Shown here piece after piece: positions 25,639-33,869 of a stretch of 64,000 nucleotides of DNA (positions within the stretch are counted from its first letter, which is position 1; each line of letters starts with the position of its first letter). The position numbers and the translations under genes are program-made. Source of the DNA: RYN-230 sp963837335 (GTDB lineage: Bacteria > Actinomycetota > Actinomycetes > Streptosporangiales > Streptosporangiaceae); assembly GCA_963837335.1 (NCBI GenBank), contig CAWINS010000042.1, positions 1-64,000 on the forward strand, in the 5' to 3' direction. A model generated the notes under the pieces. The model was given only the letters and a program-made list of their open reading frames with translations. It had not been told where the DNA came from and did not search any database.

Positions 25639-26394
25639 TCAATAGATACCGTCCCGACGGAAAACCAGTGTGGTCCGGCCGAGGGTCACCTGCGTGCCGT
25701 CTGCCAGTGTCACGCGCCGCACCGGCTGGCCGTTCACGAAGGTTCCGTTGGTGGAACCCAGGTCGACGAGGACCACCTCGCCGTCCTCGACCCGCAGCTC
25801 GGCATGGTGCCGGGAGACGCCGGGATCGACCAGCCGCAGGTCGCAGTCGGTACCGCGGCCCAGCATGGTGACCGGCGCGTTCAGCTCGTAGGTCCGCTGG
25901 CTGCTGCCGTCCGGCCCCGGCTCGGGGCCTGAGACCAGCAGTCTCGGCCGGCCTCCGAAGGAGCCCGGCATCCGCGGCAGGTCGCTGGCCGGCCTGCGGA
26001 TCTCTCCTCCCTCGACGGTGGTGCCCCGGATCACGCCCGAGCGGATCCGGAAGGTACCCGTGGTCAGATCCGGTACCCCCTCGAACCGCATCCGCACCGG
26101 TCCCACGAACGAGTACCCCTGCTCCCGGGCATGCTCGCGGGCCAGTGTGGCCAGCTCCACGCCGAGGCTGTCCGCGTAGACCTCGAGGCGGTCGTAGTCG
26201 GTCTCGGCGATCTCGACCACGAAGTCGTTCGGCACCAGGGTCCGGCCCTGGGCCACGATCGCCGCCCGGTCATCCATCTCGCGCTGCACCGCGCTGGCAA
26301 CCTCGACCGGCTGCAGCTCGGACTTGAACGCCCGCGCGAAGGCACCCTCGACCATGCCCTCGAGCCTGCGCTCGAAGCGACTGAGAACTCCCAC
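25639..26394 (-). CDS. fhaA: DUF3662/FHA-domain protein FhaA
   Basis: A 251-residue protein. The N-terminal DUF3662 domain (GVLSRFERRLEGMVEGAFARAF...) is followed by a linker and a C-terminal FHA domain with GRGTD, VSRHHAEL and STNGTFVNG. In mycobacteria FhaA binds phosphorylated MviN and links PknB to peptidoglycan export. The start is GTG 26394, since AAGGAGG lies seven bases upstream; an ATG at 26421 in frame is less likely. First gene of the operon, immediately beside a divergent tRNA-Leu gene 85 bp away. The linker is much shorter than in mycobacterial FhaA (over 500 residues there). Confidence 0.94.
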   Translation of the reverse strand: MGVLSRFERRLEGMVEGAFARAFKSELQPVEVASAVQREMDDRAAIVAQGRTLVPNDFVVEIAETDYDRLEVYADSLGVELATLAREHAREQGYSFVGPVRMRFEGVPDLTTGTFRIRSGVIRGTTVEGGEIRRPASDLPRMPGSFGGRPRLLVSGPEPGPDGSSQRTYELNAPVTMLGRGTDCDLRLVDPGVSRHHAELRVEDGEVVLVDLGSTNGTFVNGQPVRRVTLADGTQVTLGRTTLVFRRDGIY

Positions 26395-26479
26395 CGGGGT
26401 ACCTCCTTCCCCTATCCGCATCCGATGGTATCGGCGCTCAGGGTGCTGTTGCGGACGTGCTAACCTGACTCACTGCGTA

Positions 26480-26562
26480 GGGCGGGTGGCGGAACGGCAG
26501 ACGCGCACGGTTCAGGTCCGTGTGTCCGAAAGGACGTGAGGGTTCAAATCCCTCCTCGCCCA
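26480..26562 (+). tRNA. tRNA-Leu (anticodon CAG)
   Basis: An 83-nt class II tRNA. The acceptor GGGCGGG pairs with CTCGCCC (one G-T), the anticodon stem-loop CACGGTTCAGGTCCGTG gives anticodon CAG, a long variable arm TGTCCGAAAGGACG is present as in tRNA-Leu, and the T arm is AGGGTTCAAATCCCT. Discriminator A; CCA is not encoded. A tRNA-Leu in this place next to fhaA is also found in Streptomyces (recollection). Confidence 0.95.
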
Positions 26563-26755
26563 CTGGTAGCGCTTATTTTCCTGTTGTGCCGAGCAAGATT
26601 TTATGGTTGTGCCGAGCAGGTGGTACGGAGCAGATGGTAGGCGCACTGGCCTGAGCTTATGCGCCAGGACGCCGTACCGGGGGCGATCTGAGCAGGTCAG
26701 GCGACCGCACTATTACCTCAAGGCCATCGCCTGCGGTTTCACGAAGGCACGGGTC

Positions 26756-27985
26756 ATGAAGGCGGATGTCGCGGTCGTCGGGGCGGGTGCCCTCGGGCTG
26801 AGTACGGCCCTGCATTGCGGGCTGCGCGGCCGCTCGGTCGTGGTGCTGGACCGCCGCAGCCCAGGTTCACAGGCGTCTGGCCGGGCGGCCGGCCTGTTCA
26901 AGTCGGTGCAGGGTGATGAAGTCCGCACCTTCCTGGCCCGCCGCAGTATTGACCTGGTGCGGACGTTCGCCGGCTGGGCGGGTGTACCGCTGGACGTGGC
27001 GGCCTCCGGAAGCCTGCTGGTCGCACGCAGTGCCGGGCACAAGAAGCTGCTGGCCGCTGAGCTGGCCCAATCCCTGCGCTGGGGCGTGGACCTGGCCGCG
27101 ATCAGCCCGGTGGAGGCAGGCCACCGGACCGGCGGTTACTACCTCCCGGCCGGGGACGAGGATGTGGTCTGGTGCCCGGAGGACGTGTACATCGAGGAAC
27201 CCGGGGCCCTGATCGACGCCTACCTGGCCGCCGCCCGGCGAGCCGGCGTGCAGGTGCTGGCGGACGAGCCGGTCACGGCGGTGACCACCCGGGCGGGCGC
27301 GGTCACCGGCCTGCGGACCGCCACCCGCCACATCGAGACGGGAGTGGTCGTCGACGCCGCGGGCGCCTGGGTCCGCCAGGTCGGCGAACTGGCCGGGGCG
27401 TGGGTGGCGGCCGCGCCGGTCCGGCACCAGCTGCTGGTGACCGAGCCCCTCCCCGGGGTGCCCGCTGAGGCGCCAATTTCCAGAATTCTGGATTCTGCGG
27501 TGTACCTGCGGCCGGCCCGCGGCGGCCTGATGCTCGGCGGGTTCGAGGCCGCGCCGCTGGCCGTCGATCCACGGGCCGAGCCGCCTGAATTCGATACCGA
27601 TGACGTCCCGCTGGATCGCGGCGTCCTGGACGCCATGGCGGCCGCGGTGGCCGGCCTGGTCCCGGCGGCCCAGGCCGCCGCGGCGGGACGGACGGTGGCC
27701 GAGCACCGTGGCGGGCTGTTCACGATGAGCCCCGACGGCCGGTTCCTGGCCGGCCCCGTGCCGGAGGTGCCAGGCCTCTGGGTGGCCAGCGGCTGCAACG
27801 GATCAGGGTTCTCCTCATCCCCGGCGATCGGCGAGGCGCTGGCCCAGTGGATCACCGGCGGCCGCCCCGAGGTGGACCTGTCGGCTCTGTCCCCGGCCCG
27901 GTTCAGCGGCGCCCTGACCGACCAGGCCCTCGTCGAGCGCGGCAGCTGGCAGTACAGCCACTACTACGACCCTCTAACGCCCTGA
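26756..27985 (+). CDS. FAD-dependent amine/amino-acid oxidoreductase (DAO family)
   Basis: A 409-residue D-amino-acid-oxidase fold enzyme, resembling sarcosine oxidase beta/glycine oxidase-like proteins. The FAD motif VVGAGALGLSTALHCGLRG starts at residue 6; SQASGRAAGLFK follows; the C-terminal FAD loop is GLWVASGCNGSGFSSSPAIGEALAQW. It should oxidise a secondary amine or amino acid with FAD; the substrate is not identifiable. ATG 26756 is chosen for the GAAGG eight bases upstream and because the fold begins there. It stands alone. The spacer from the tRNA holds two copies of GTTGTGCCGAGCA (26583, 26606) and no gene. Confidence 0.88.
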   Translation: MKADVAVVGAGALGLSTALHCGLRGRSVVVLDRRSPGSQASGRAAGLFKSVQGDEVRTFLARRSIDLVRTFAGWAGVPLDVAASGSLLVARSAGHKKLLAAELAQSLRWGVDLAAISPVEAGHRTGGYYLPAGDEDVVWCPEDVYIEEPGALIDAYLAAARRAGVQVLADEPVTAVTTRAGAVTGLRTATRHIETGVVVDAAGAWVRQVGELAGAWVAAAPVRHQLLVTEPLPGVPAEAPISRILDSAVYLRPARGGLMLGGFEAAPLAVDPRAEPPEFDTDDVPLDRGVLDAMAAAVAGLVPAAQAAAAGRTVAEHRGGLFTMSPDGRFLAGPVPEVPGLWVASGCNGSGFSSSPAIGEALAQWITGGRPEVDLSALSPARFSGALTDQALVERGSWQYSHYYDPLTP

Positions 27986-28051
27986 CCGGCCGACGGCCCC
28001 ACTCCGGGTCCGGGTCCCCGGCGCGGGAGTCAGGTGCAGGGGGCGCTGATC

Positions 28052-28609
28052 TCAGGGCACGACGATGACCGGGCAGTGCGCATGCCGGGCCAGCCAGCCG
28101 GGCACCGATCCCGCGACCTGGTGCCAGATGCGCGCTGGGGCGCCGATGACCAGTGCGTCCGCGCCGAACTCGTCGGCCGCGGCGGCCAGCTCCCGGGCCG
28201 GGCTGCCCTGGCGGGTGACGATGCGCACGTCCAGCCCCTCCCGGTCGCAGACCTCGTCGAGTTCGGCCAGCAGCCAGCGGTGGGTCTCATCCGAGTCCCG
28301 GACCGGGGCTATCACCTGGCCGCTGAGCGGTTCGCAGAAGATGCTCGGGCTCGTGATGTAGGCCAGCAGCAGGGGGCGGCCGAGCCGGCGCGCCATCCCC
28401 GCCGCGTAGGCGAGCGCATGCCTGCTCGACCCGGATCCGTCGTAGCCGACCACGACGGGATGGTCGAGTTCCACAGCGGGGCCGGGGCCGTCGCTGGGTG
28501 ACGGCACGCCAAGAGGCCGCCTGTGCGGCTGGGGGCCGTCAGGCTGGGCAGCACCCGGGACGGGCCGCTCAGGCTGGCCCGGGAGGGGCTGTGGCTCTGC
28601 CTGGTCCAT
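28052..28609 (-). CDS. Universal stress protein (single UspA domain)
   Basis: A 185-residue protein with a Pro-rich N-terminal tail of about 45 residues and then one UspA domain: HPVVVGYDGSGSSRHALAYA at its start and FGADALVIGAPARIWHQVAG, the nucleotide-loop region, near its end, closing with HCPVIVVP. The G-2x-G part of the ATP motif is imperfect (GAPARIW), so ATP binding is doubtful. AAGGATGAG precedes the ATG. The role is generic stress survival. It is transcribed from the 440-bp spacer to its right. Confidence 0.88.
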   Translation of the reverse strand: MDQAEPQPLPGQPERPVPGAAQPDGPQPHRRPLGVPSPSDGPGPAVELDHPVVVGYDGSGSSRHALAYAAGMARRLGRPLLLAYITSPSIFCEPLSGQVIAPVRDSDETHRWLLAELDEVCDREGLDVRIVTRQGSPARELAAAADEFGADALVIGAPARIWHQVAGSVPGWLARHAHCPVIVVP

Positions 28610-29052
28610 GGCTTCTCATCCTTGTGAATCCATGCTCCGCTCACCGGCGGCACACCGCAAGCTACGTTAGTTTTGATTAAACAAGTAACTAGCCTGATCC
28701 CATACCGGCAAGGCTTTCCGGCCTTCCGGGACGTCCCTTCGTCTACCCCGGACTGTCCTTTCCACGCACCCAGGCCATCCTTCCTCGGCTCGGGGGCCCG
28801 GAACCGCTTTCCGCGCGGGCCTGCGGCCCATGATCACGGGGTCAGTGTCACATGGTCACGGGGCAACCGCTATCGGAGTGATAACGATCTGCGAGCCGCC
28901 GTGCCGGATCCGCCGGCCATCCGCCGGCCAGGCCGGCCGCCGCCCCCGCCCGGAGTCCCCTGAGCGGAGTCACCCGGAGCGTTTCCGCCGTGGGTGTCCC
29001 ACCTGGCTGGTCGTGGCGCGAACATGCCAGGGCACGAGGCAGAATCGATAAC
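28610..29052. other. Intergenic spacer between usp and Fpg/Nei gene
   Basis: No gene recognised. It must hold two divergent promoters. It contains an AT-rich stretch (28668-28700) next to usp, a perfect GGGACGTCCC palindrome at 28728-28737, and two similar motifs TGATCACGGGG and TGGTCACGGGG near 28830-28865. No terminator or RNA gene seen. Confidence 0.6.
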
Positions 29053-29952
29053 GTGCCGGAACTTCCCGAGGTGGAGTCGCTCGCCCGCTTCTTGCGAGAG
29101 CGGGCCGGCGGGCATGTCATCGACCGCGCGGACAGCGCGGCCATCTCCGTGCTCAAGACCTACCGTCCCGACCTGACCGCCCTGCGGGGCCGGACCATCT
29201 CCGGCACCCAGCGGCACGGCAAATTCCTGGACCTGGTGGCGGCGCCCGCCCCCGGCGCCGACGGCAGCCAGCCCGGCGAAGGGCCGCTGCACCTCGTGAT
29301 TCACCTGGCCCGGGCCGGGTGGCTGCGCTGGCGCGAAAATCTCCCGGAGGCGCCGCCGCGCCCCGGCAAGAGCCCGCTGGGCTTCCGGCTCCGGTTCACC
29401 GACGGCGCGGGGTTCGACCTGACCGAGGCGGGCACGAAGAAGCGGCTCGCCGTCTACCTGGTCGCCGACCCCGCCGAGGTGCCCGGGGTGGCCGCGCTGG
29501 GCCCCGACCCGATGGCGGACACGTTCACGGTGGAGGCGCTGGCCGGGATGCTGGCCGGCCGCCGGACCCAGATCAAGGGCGTGCTCCGGGACCAGAAGAT
29601 CATCGCGGGCATCGGCAACGCCTACTCCGACGAAGTGCTGCACGCGGCCAAGATGTCGCCGTTCCGGCTGGCCAGCAGCCTGACCGACGACGAGGTGGCC
29701 GGCTTGCACGCGGCCATCACGGCCACCCTCCGGGAGGCCGTGGAACGGTCGGCCGGGCTGGCCGCGGGCGACCTGAAGGCCGAGAAGAAGTCCGGGCTGC
29801 GGGTACACGGCCGGGCCGGGGAGCCCTGCCCGGTGTGCGGCGACACGGTACGGGAGGTCTCGTTCGCGGACTCCGCGCTGCAGTACTGCCCCACGTGCCA
29901 GACCGGCGGCAAGCCGCTCGCCGACCGCCGGATGTCCCGCCTGCTGCGCTGA
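29053..29952 (+). CDS. Fpg/Nei family DNA glycosylase
   Basis: A 299-residue DNA repair glycosylase/AP lyase. After GTG 29053 the mature N-terminus PELPEVESLARFL provides the catalytic Pro2 and Glu3. The helix-two-turn-helix segment has QIKGVLRDQKIIAGIGNAYSDEVL, and a C-terminal zinc finger uses CPVCGDTVREVSF...YCPTCQTGG. It is somewhat longer in the N-terminal region than classical MutM and resembles the second Fpg-like protein of actinobacteria rather than canonical MutM (inference), so lesion preference (8-oxoG versus oxidised pyrimidines) is open. Stand-alone gene. Confidence 0.9.
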   Translation: MPELPEVESLARFLRERAGGHVIDRADSAAISVLKTYRPDLTALRGRTISGTQRHGKFLDLVAAPAPGADGSQPGEGPLHLVIHLARAGWLRWRENLPEAPPRPGKSPLGFRLRFTDGAGFDLTEAGTKKRLAVYLVADPAEVPGVAALGPDPMADTFTVEALAGMLAGRRTQIKGVLRDQKIIAGIGNAYSDEVLHAAKMSPFRLASSLTDDEVAGLHAAITATLREAVERSAGLAAGDLKAEKKSGLRVHGRAGEPCPVCGDTVREVSFADSALQYCPTCQTGGKPLADRRMSRLLR

Positions 29953-29967
29953 CCAGGACCCGGTGAT

Positions 29968-30468
29968 TCAGTGCACCGGTGACCCGGACTCAGGAACGGA
30001 AGCGGAACCGGAAACGGCGCCGGAACCGAACACGTCGCCCAGCTCAGACCACCTGGCGGCCTGGCATCCGGTCCGGGCGAAGTTCGACGCCACGTGCTGG
30101 CCGAAGAAGATCCCGCTGATCGTGGCCCGCTGCGGGCCGGCCGCGATCATGGGGCACATGATGCCGCGCGGGATCGGCGCGAACGGGTTCTTGGCCGCCA
30201 GCAGCTGACGGCAGGCGGCCTTGGCGTCAGGGTGCGTCCCGCCGGTCGGGTCGCAGCGCAGCGTCCACCGCTTCGGGGTGGCGCCCGGGCTGGCCTTCAC
30301 CACCACGGTGAGCGAGACCTTGGCTGCAGGCGCGGAGGCGGAGGGCTTGGAGGCCGAGCTCGTGCTGGTGACACTGCCGCAGGCGGCCGCCGTGATCACG
30401 CACAGGGTGGCGGGCAGGAGGTACCCGGCGCCAGACCGTGCGTGCCGCAAGGAGAATTTCATGCCCAT
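29968..30468 (-). CDS. Subtilisin inhibitor-like (SSI family) secreted protein
   Basis: A 166-residue exported protein. The N-terminus MGMKFSLRHARSGAGYLLP leads to a hydrophobic signal ending ITAAACGS, possibly a lipobox. The mature part matches the Streptomyces subtilisin inhibitor family: LRCDPTGGTHPDAKAACRQL, then IMCPMIAAGPQRATISG containing the reactive-site region with Met at the likely P1 position, and a paired Cys near the end. Such proteins inhibit subtilisin-like and trypsin-like proteases outside the cell. ATG 30468 has GGGGAG upstream. Its tail is Gly/Ser/Glu-rich. It is divergent from a secreted glycosidase. Confidence 0.8.
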   Translation of the reverse strand: MGMKFSLRHARSGAGYLLPATLCVITAAACGSVTSTSSASKPSASAPAAKVSLTVVVKASPGATPKRWTLRCDPTGGTHPDAKAACRQLLAAKNPFAPIPRGIMCPMIAAGPQRATISGIFFGQHVASNFARTGCQAARWSELGDVFGSGAVSGSASVPESGSPVH

Positions 30469-30631
30469 GTGACGCTCCCCGGCGCCCGGCGGTTCCCGCG
30501 GCGGGCGCCGCGCGCTAACCGGTCTGTGCGTTCGTAGCTGCTTTGTGGCCATTGCCGTTGCGAGGCTACCGGCCGGCCCGGCCGGAGAGGGGTTGTCTAT
30601 GGCCGCGGTCGCTGAGGAACTATTAGGATGA

Positions 30632-31432
30632 ATGCACATGAACCAGGCAGGAAGGCTTCCAGCGAGATTGCTCATGGCGGGGGTCTGCACTTTGACCCTG
30701 GCGGGCGGCGCGCTCAGCGCGCGGGCTCCCGCCGACGCGGCAGTGTGCGCGCCTTACCAGCACATCACCGTGCACGGGACAGACTGGATCAGGAGCCCCG
30801 ACAACTTCGGCGGCGGCAACGCCTGCCTCAACCAGCCCAACGGCACGGTCAGCTTCACCGTCAAGTCGCAGACCGCACCCCCGCCGGCCGGGAACCGGGT
30901 GGCGGCCTACCCGCACCTGGCCCGCGGCTGCGAGTTCCCCGCCCCCGACGCTCTCGGGGACTGCACCAAAGGCTGGACCGCGAAACCGGTCACCCAGATG
31001 ACCGGCTCGACGATCACCTGGACCACCAGCCACACCGGGGTGGCTAAGACCGCCAAGTACAACACCGGGGCTGACCTGTGGTTCTCCGCCACCCCCCAGT
31101 TCACGGCCCCGGTCACCGAGGTCATGTTCTGGCAGAACGTCCAGGGCCTGAAACCCTCACCACGCGCCGTGAAGATCCGTAAGGACGGCTACAACTGGTG
31201 GTACTGGACCGAGTCCGCCAGCAGCGGCCCATTCACGTGGACCGAGGTCATCTTCATGCGCACCCACAACATCACCAGCTGGAACAAGATGCCCATCCAC
31301 CCGCTGCTCAACTACGCCGTCCAGCAGGCAGCCATGAGCGCCGGCTCGTACTGGGTGGGCGCCGCCCTCGGGTTCGAGCTGTGGAACGGCGGCGGTGGCC
31401 TCAAGACCACGTCCGGCTGGATCCACCAGTGA
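30632..31432 (+). CDS. Secreted glycoside hydrolase family 12-like protein
   Basis: A 266-residue exported protein: signal peptide to about residue 37 (ADAA-V), then a beta-jelly-roll. The C-terminal LGFELWNGGGGLKTTS closely matches the GH12 acid/base signature GFE-W-GG-GL, and PVTEVMFWQN matches the nucleophile strand, so Glu163 and Glu249 are the likely catalytic pair. GH12 enzymes cleave beta-1,4-glucans or xyloglucan with retention. No carbohydrate-binding module is attached. An AGGATG site precedes two possible starts (30632, 30638). The assignment rests on these two motifs and length (family catalytic domain about 220). Confidence 0.75.
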   Translation: MHMNQAGRLPARLLMAGVCTLTLAGGALSARAPADAAVCAPYQHITVHGTDWIRSPDNFGGGNACLNQPNGTVSFTVKSQTAPPPAGNRVAAYPHLARGCEFPAPDALGDCTKGWTAKPVTQMTGSTITWTTSHTGVAKTAKYNTGADLWFSATPQFTAPVTEVMFWQNVQGLKPSPRAVKIRKDGYNWWYWTESASSGPFTWTEVIFMRTHNITSWNKMPIHPLLNYAVQQAAMSAGSYWVGAALGFELWNGGGGLKTTSGWIHQ

Positions 31433-31877
31433 GCTAGAGCGGAAGCGGAGCGGCGTTCGGCCAGGGCCCGCCGTGGGGCCGGCAGGATCCTGCCCCGGGC
31501 GGTCCGTGGACGGCCCCTGCCCGACGGCCCGCGGAATGCATTTCCGGTATCGTCACGCAGCTCACGGAAATTATGTTCCGTCATTGTGACAGAATGAATG
31601 AATACTGTCCTTCCGAATTGGGGCTACCGGCCCGATAAGCGGATCGGGATTCCGGCGGCGCCATGGCTGTGCACCGGATGGCCGGGACGACCGCAGCCGT
31701 GGACGTCGCTGCTGGCACAGCCAGCAGCGAGGCACTTACAGAAAGCTTTGTTGCCGGTTTCCTGGCGCCGTTCCCGGGACGACCGGTATTAATGAGGAGC
31801 ATTTCCCGCCGTGCCGGGGCAGCCGGACGATTCCTTGCTATCCGGGCGGTCCCGAGCCGTCGAAGGAGAGCGCTCCG
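31433..31877. other. Intergenic spacer before the GH25 gene
   Basis: No gene recognised. The part at 31555-31620 is clearly AT-richer than its surroundings and probably holds the promoter. Short inverted repeats occur at 31475-31500 and around GCTGCTGGC...GCCAGCAGC (31709-31727), the latter able to form a leader hairpin. I looked for a c-di-AMP riboswitch, common before actinobacterial cell-wall hydrolases, and did not recognise its conserved core. Confidence 0.55.
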
Positions 31878-33821
31878 ATGCCCGCGCCGTCGCGCCGTTG
31901 GTCGATGTCCATTCTCTGCGCCGCCGCCAGCCTCGCGCTGGCCGGGTTCAGCGCGGCCCCTGCGACCGCGGCCCCGAACGCCAGATCAGCTGTCGGCCGC
32001 CCTTCGGCCGCCCCGGTCAGCCGGTCCAATGTCGGCGCCGCCCACTCACCTCAGTTGCTGCGCCAACTGTCGGGCTCGTCCACGTCGGTGCCGATGACGG
32101 GCACGGGGCAGATGGCGTCAGGCGTGCTGCCTTCAGCCGCGGTGCCGGGCGATGAGCAGGGCGTGGACGTGGCCTCGTTCCAGCACCCGGGCGGGGCGGC
32201 CATCGACTGGTCCCAGGTGGCAGCGTCGGGCATCGGCTTCGCCGGGGTGAAGGCCACCGAGGGCGCTTACTATCAGAACCCCTATGCGCTGACCGACCTG
32301 GCGCAGGCTCAGGCCGCCGGGCTGTCGGCAGTCGCTTACGCCTTCGCCATACCGAACGGCAACGGCAGCAGCAGCAGCCCGGTCACCCAGGCCGACTACC
32401 TCGTGCAGTACCTGGGGTCGGCCAGCCGGAGCGTGCCGATCATGCTGGACATCGAGTACAACCCGTACGGCGCTCAGTGCTATGGGCTGAGCACCACGGC
32501 CATGGTGTCCTGGATCTCCAAGTTCGACAGCGAGATAAAGACCAAGACCGGCCACCTCCCGATCATCTACACCCCGCGATCCTGGTGGGGCACGTGCACG
32601 GGCAGCAGCACCGGCTTCGCCCACACCCCGGTCTGGGTGCCCGACTACTCGAGTGCGGCCGGCCCGTCCCTTCCCGCGGGCTGGAGTACCTGGGCCAGCT
32701 GGCAGTACACGAGCACAGGCACCGTGGCCGGAATCTCCGACCCCGGCCACGTCAACCTCGACCAGGCCAATCCTGCGATCCTCTCCTTGCTTGATCCCGC
32801 CAACCAGAAGCAGGTGATCGGGGATCCGGTCGGCTTGCCGCTGCAGCAGGCCATCCCGGTTCCGGGTCAGACGGTGACGTTCACCGCCACCGGGCTCCCG
32901 CCGGGGGTGTCCCTCAGCGCCAGTGGCCAGCTAACTGGCTGGCTGAGCCGCACCGGGAACTACTCCGTGCAGGTCAGCGCCTCCGACGCGGCTGGGACCC
33001 TGGGCTCGGTCGCATACGGGTGGACTGTGGCCGCCGCACCCGGCCAGGGCCCCACCGGCCCCGTGCGCTTCGACGTGGGAGGCAAATGCCTGAACGACGC
33101 CGGGAACCGGACAGCCGACGGCACTGCGGTGAACATCGGGACGTGCAACGGCGGCGCCTCGCAGCAGTGGACCGTGGTGCAGGACCGCTCGCTGCGGATC
33201 CACGGCAAATGCCTGTCGATCTCCGGGTCAGCCAAGGTCAACGGGACCAAGACGGTGCTCGCCACCTGCTCGGGGTACGCCAGCCAGCAATGGACCGTCG
33301 GCAGCGGTGCCGAACTGGTCAATGCCCCGGCCGGCCTGTGCCTGGCCGGCTCAAGCTCCGGAACCGGCGGGGTTCAGGCCTGGATCTCCGCCTGCAACGG
33401 CAAGGTCAACCAGAAGTGGACGCTGCCGGCCGGGCCGGTGGTATCGGAGGTCCCGGGCATGTGCCTGAACGACCAGGGCGCCAGTACCGGCGACGGCAAC
33501 CCCGTGGTGATCTGGTCATGCAACGGGCAGGCGGCGCAGAACTGGACGGCGCAGCCGGATGGAACGCTGCGTTTCGCCGGTAAGTGCCTGGACATCCCCG
33601 GCTCGGGTACGGCCAGTGGCACCAGCCTGGATCTGCTCTCCTGCAACGCCAGTGCGTCCCAGCAGTGGCGGATCAGCGCGGCCAGCGGCGGTGCTCAATT
33701 GCAGAGCCCGGCCTCCGGGCTGTGCCTCGCCGATTCTGGGGATGCCACCGCCAACGGCACCGCGTTGGAGGTGCTGTCCTGCTCGTCCGGTGACCCTGGT
33801 CTCGTCTGGCGGGTCCGCTGA
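31878..33821 (+). CDS. Secreted GH25 muramidase with two ricin-type lectin domains
   Basis: A 647-residue exported lysozyme. A signal peptide ends near residue 31 (ATA-A). The GH25 barrel spans about 93-300: GVDVASFQHP, catalytic DIE (Asp191 and Glu193) in VPIMLDIEYN, and PVWVPDYSS. A putative Ig-like Pro/Gly region (about 310-395, GLPPGVSLSASGQLTG) links to two beta-trefoil ricin B lectin domains (about 400-520 and 525-647) with repeated QxW-type motifs (ASQQWTV, ASQQWRI, AAQNWTA). It hydrolyses beta-1,4 MurNAc-GlcNAc bonds, presumably in other bacteria or in its own wall. GAAGGAG precedes the ATG at 31878. Confidence 0.93.
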   Translation: MPAPSRRWSMSILCAAASLALAGFSAAPATAAPNARSAVGRPSAAPVSRSNVGAAHSPQLLRQLSGSSTSVPMTGTGQMASGVLPSAAVPGDEQGVDVASFQHPGGAAIDWSQVAASGIGFAGVKATEGAYYQNPYALTDLAQAQAAGLSAVAYAFAIPNGNGSSSSPVTQADYLVQYLGSASRSVPIMLDIEYNPYGAQCYGLSTTAMVSWISKFDSEIKTKTGHLPIIYTPRSWWGTCTGSSTGFAHTPVWVPDYSSAAGPSLPAGWSTWASWQYTSTGTVAGISDPGHVNLDQANPAILSLLDPANQKQVIGDPVGLPLQQAIPVPGQTVTFTATGLPPGVSLSASGQLTGWLSRTGNYSVQVSASDAAGTLGSVAYGWTVAAAPGQGPTGPVRFDVGGKCLNDAGNRTADGTAVNIGTCNGGASQQWTVVQDRSLRIHGKCLSISGSAKVNGTKTVLATCSGYASQQWTVGSGAELVNAPAGLCLAGSSSGTGGVQAWISACNGKVNQKWTLPAGPVVSEVPGMCLNDQGASTGDGNPVVIWSCNGQAAQNWTAQPDGTLRFAGKCLDIPGSGTASGTSLDLLSCNASASQQWRISAASGGAQLQSPASGLCLADSGDATANGTALEVLSCSSGDPGLVWRVR

Positions 33822-33869
33822 GCGTTGCCACAATGGCGGGCCAGGATGGTCCCGGGATGGCACCATGAG

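Noticed and set aside
26563..26755. Phage or ICE attachment site at the tRNA-Leu 3' end
   Set aside because: The direct repeat GTTGTGCCGAGCA there does not match the tRNA 3' end and no integrase gene is nearby.
31433..31877. c-di-AMP riboswitch ahead of the GH25 lysozyme
   Set aside because: Location fits the known regulation of wall hydrolases, but the conserved core of the motif was not found.
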